Assembly (NCBI GenBank): GCA_965232985.1
Contig: CBDDRC010000042.1
Span: forward strand, 248,001 to 312,000
Direction: 5' to 3'
DNA from: JADFDG01 sp965232985
GTDB taxonomy: Bacteria > Pseudomonadota > Gammaproteobacteria > Pseudomonadales > JADFDG01
DNA: 64,000 nt
Both the position numbers and the translations under genes were made by a program. The notes beneath the pieces were generated by a model. The model was not told the origin of the DNA, did no database searches, and saw only the letters and a list, made by a program, of their open reading frames with translations. Shown here in pieces: positions 62,273 to 64,000 of this stretch. How positions within the stretch are numbered: the stretch's first letter is position 1; each line of letters opens with the position of its first letter.

Positions 62273-63202
62273 GTGCAACCCCTGACCAATATGGCCGGCA
62301 TCATTGCCGCCGCGAAACAGGCATTGCCGGTACGCACTGCCGTCGTGCATCCGGTGAGCGCCGCAATCATGACCAGCCTCGCCGGCGCAATGGCCGAGGG
62401 CATCCTTGATCCTGTGCTGGTGGGCCCGGAGAAAAAAATCCGCGCTGCGGCAACCGAAGCCGGTTTCGACATCTCGTCATTCCGCCTCGTCGACGCGCCG
62501 CACAGCCATGCCGCCGCCGACGCGGCCGTAGCCTTGGCGCGTGCCGGCGAAGTCGAAGCGATCATGAAAGGCGCGCTCAGCACCGACGAACTGATGGAGG
62601 CGGCCGTGCGCAAGGACACCGGCATCCGCACCGATCGGCGCCTGAGCCATGTGTTCGTGATGGAAGTGAGCAGTTATCCGAAGTTGCTGCTGATCACCGA
62701 CGCGGCAATCAACGTCGAGCCGGATCTCACCGCAAAGCGCGACATCGCCCAGAACGCCATCAATCTTGCACACGCTCTGGGTATCGAAAAACCGAAGCTT
62801 GCCATTCTTGCTGCTGTTGAAAAAGTCGATCAGCGCTTCCGCTCTACCGTCGATGCCGCCGCGCTGTGCAAGATGGCCGATCGCGGCCAGATCACCGGCG
62901 CAGTGCTCGACGGCCCGCTCGCGTTCGACAACGCAATCTCGCGCGAAGCGGCGATCGCCAAGGGCATCGTCTCGCCGGTTTCCGGCGAGGTCGACATTCT
63001 CCTGGCCCCGGACATCGAAGCCGGCAACATGATCGCCAAACAGCTCACCTATCTTGCCGATGCGCGCACCGCCGGCATTGTGCTCGGCGGGCGCGTGCCG
63101 GTGATCCTGACCAGCCGCAGTGGCAATGCCTTCGGCCGCGTGGTGTCCATCGCACTTGCTGCGCTGGTGATCCGTGCCAAGCTGAAGGTGCCGACGGCGT
63201 GA
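62273..63202 (+). CDS. Phosphate acetyl/butyryltransferase (Pta catalytic domain)
   Basis: The 309-residue protein is a PTA/PTB catalytic domain: IMKGALSTDELMEA, VMEVSSYPKLLLITDAAINVEPDLTAKRDIAQNAI (landmarks LITDAAINVEPDL), GPLAFDNAISREAA and ADARTAGIVLGGRVPVILTSRSG. It interconverts acyl-CoA and acyl-phosphate. The N-terminal MaoC-like domain of bifunctional relatives is absent. The start is a GTG with GGAG upstream (62263-62266). It overlaps the acetate kinase gene by four bases. Acetate or butyrate specificity cannot be told by eye. Confidence 0.9.
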   Translation: MQPLTNMAGIIAAAKQALPVRTAVVHPVSAAIMTSLAGAMAEGILDPVLVGPEKKIRAAATEAGFDISSFRLVDAPHSHAAADAAVALARAGEVEAIMKGALSTDELMEAAVRKDTGIRTDRRLSHVFVMEVSSYPKLLLITDAAINVEPDLTAKRDIAQNAINLAHALGIEKPKLAILAAVEKVDQRFRSTVDAAALCKMADRGQITGAVLDGPLAFDNAISREAAIAKGIVSPVSGEVDILLAPDIEAGNMIAKQLTYLADARTAGIVLGGRVPVILTSRSGNAFGRVVSIALAALVIRAKLKVPTA

Positions 63203-64000
63203 GCGCAGAAGCGGAGGACGGGCTGATCCTGGCCGTCAATGCCGGTTCATCGTCGCTGAAAGTCGCCGGATTTTCTGTTGTCGACGGCGCACTGCGGAAC
63301 GTGTTGCGGATCGGCATCGACCTGAGTTCGGACAAGGCCCCGGCGCTCAGCGGCGATCCGGTGCTGTGCAGGGCGGTGCAGGCAACTGCGCTCACGCTCG
63401 CTGCCAAACGCAATGGCAGCGCGTTTATTGTTGCGCTGCTCGATGCGGTGCCGGTCGCCGCCGTCGCCCATCGCATCGTGCATGGCGGCGATGAGCCGCG
63501 CGAATGCGTACCGCTCGATGACGCGCGGCGTGCCGCGCTGCACGCACTGTCGCCACTGGCACCACTGCACCAGCCGGCGGCACTGGCCATCGTCGATGCC
63601 GTCGCCAATGCGCAGCCGGCGCTGCCGCAATTCGCCTGTCTGGACACCGCATTCCATGCCGGCATGCCGGCGGTTGCGCGCGAATATGCGCTGCCGCAGG
63701 CAATCCGGGCGCGCCATCCGCACCTGCATGCCTTCGGCTTTCACGGCATCTCCTGTCGCTCGGCCGTGGAACAACTGCGCGGCGCCGGCTTGCCCGCACG
63801 CCTGATCATCGCGCATCTAGGCAGCGGCGCCAGCGTCACCGCCGTGCGCAACGGCCACAGCATCGCCACCAGCATGGGCTTCAGCGCGCTCGACGGCCTG
63901 CCGATGGCAACGCGGCCAGGACGCATTGATCCAGGCGTGCTGCTGTATCTGCTGCGCCACGAACAACCGGATGTCGACGCGCTCGAAGACCTGCTCTACC
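63199..64000 (+). CDS. ackA: Acetate/propionate kinase AckA (N-terminal part, cut by window edge)
   Basis: AckA forms acetate and ATP from acetyl phosphate and ADP. About 267 residues are visible from a GTG start overlapping the pta stop by four bases (GTGA). LAVNAGSSSLKVAGF is the N-terminal phosphate motif. VAHRIVHGGD, CLDTAFHAGMP (Asp), AFGFHGIS (His) and IIAHLGSGASVTAVRNG carry catalytic landmarks. MATRPGRIDPGVLLYL replaces the commoner GTRSGDIDP; the Arg is conserved. The C-terminus with the final catalytic Glu is beyond the window. Confidence 0.95.
   Translation, partial: MSAEAEDGLILAVNAGSSSLKVAGFSVVDGALRNVLRIGIDLSSDKAPALSGDPVLCRAVQATALTLAAKRNGSAFIVALLDAVPVAAVAHRIVHGGDEPRECVPLDDARRAALHALSPLAPLHQPAALAIVDAVANAQPALPQFACLDTAFHAGMPAVAREYALPQAIRARHPHLHAFGFHGISCRSAVEQLRGAGLPARLIIAHLGSGASVTAVRNGHSIATSMGFSALDGLPMATRPGRIDPGVLLYLLRHEQPDVDALEDLLY

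Overview
This window is a dense, GC-rich stretch of chromosome from a free-living Gram-negative bacterium, very probably a gammaproteobacterium outside the Enterobacterales. The evidence is a complete Tol-Pal system, an Hda-DUF2066-purM-purN block, a dcd/apbC/metG/RnfB-like block, a PA4642-family gene and tRNA-Lys beside queC, all arranged much as in Pseudomonas and its relatives. I see no insertion sequences, integrases, phage genes or CRISPR arrays. Most genes are core housekeeping; a few accessory genes sit among them.

Layout. 1-5020 (minus strand): the start of nadA (cut by the window edge), a COG3380 flavoprotein, and a compact TetR - GST - GST - TSUP permease operon. 5211-16275 (minus): tRNA-Lys with its own promoter, then one long colinear run that reads in transcription order aspS - ruvC - ruvA - ruvB - ybgC - tolQ - tolR - tolA - tolB - pal - cpoB - queE - queC. 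It joins DNA recombination, envelope integrity and the 7-deazaguanine steps of queuosine synthesis. 16551-25261: an HU-like protein with an H1-like tail, a DUF2806 protein, a PA4642-family protein overlapping a membrane diguanylate cyclase tail to tail, a methyltransferase, a CsoR-like repressor with a DUF2892 membrane protein and a visible operator, an SDR, proS, and a DUF4062 (TIR-like) protein.

25668-30281 (minus) holds the most unusual gene: a secreted parallel-beta-helix protein of about 1,537 residues. It reads as two complete CSLREA-type surface proteins fused in frame, so a C-terminal anchor-like segment and a second signal peptide lie in the middle of the chain. 30488-42007: hda, DUF2066, purM, purN, two DUF3108 paralogues, dcd, a UbiB-family kinase-like protein, apbC, metG and an orphan RnfB-like ferredoxin. 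42139-46959 is a complete livKHMGF-type ABC importer operon for branched-chain or related amino acids. 47030-49337: a lipoprotein phosphatase overlapping a beta-lactamase-fold serine hydrolase, then a cold-shock gene. 49450-53455: a tight run of a COG2509 flavoprotein, a DUF2058 protein, a CvfB-like S1 protein, arfB and nth. 53559-58996: a CBS protein, mobA, two unrecognised proteins, an SDR, a CDGSH protein, DUF2007 and a small outer-membrane-like protein. 59043-64000: cysG with an in-frame 12-bp tandem repeat, a MurJ-like flippase, a 64-residue protein, and a pta-ackA pair cut by the window end.

All family names come from recognising motifs by eye; no database search was run. Starts were chosen from ribosome-binding sites, family length and neighbour overlaps.
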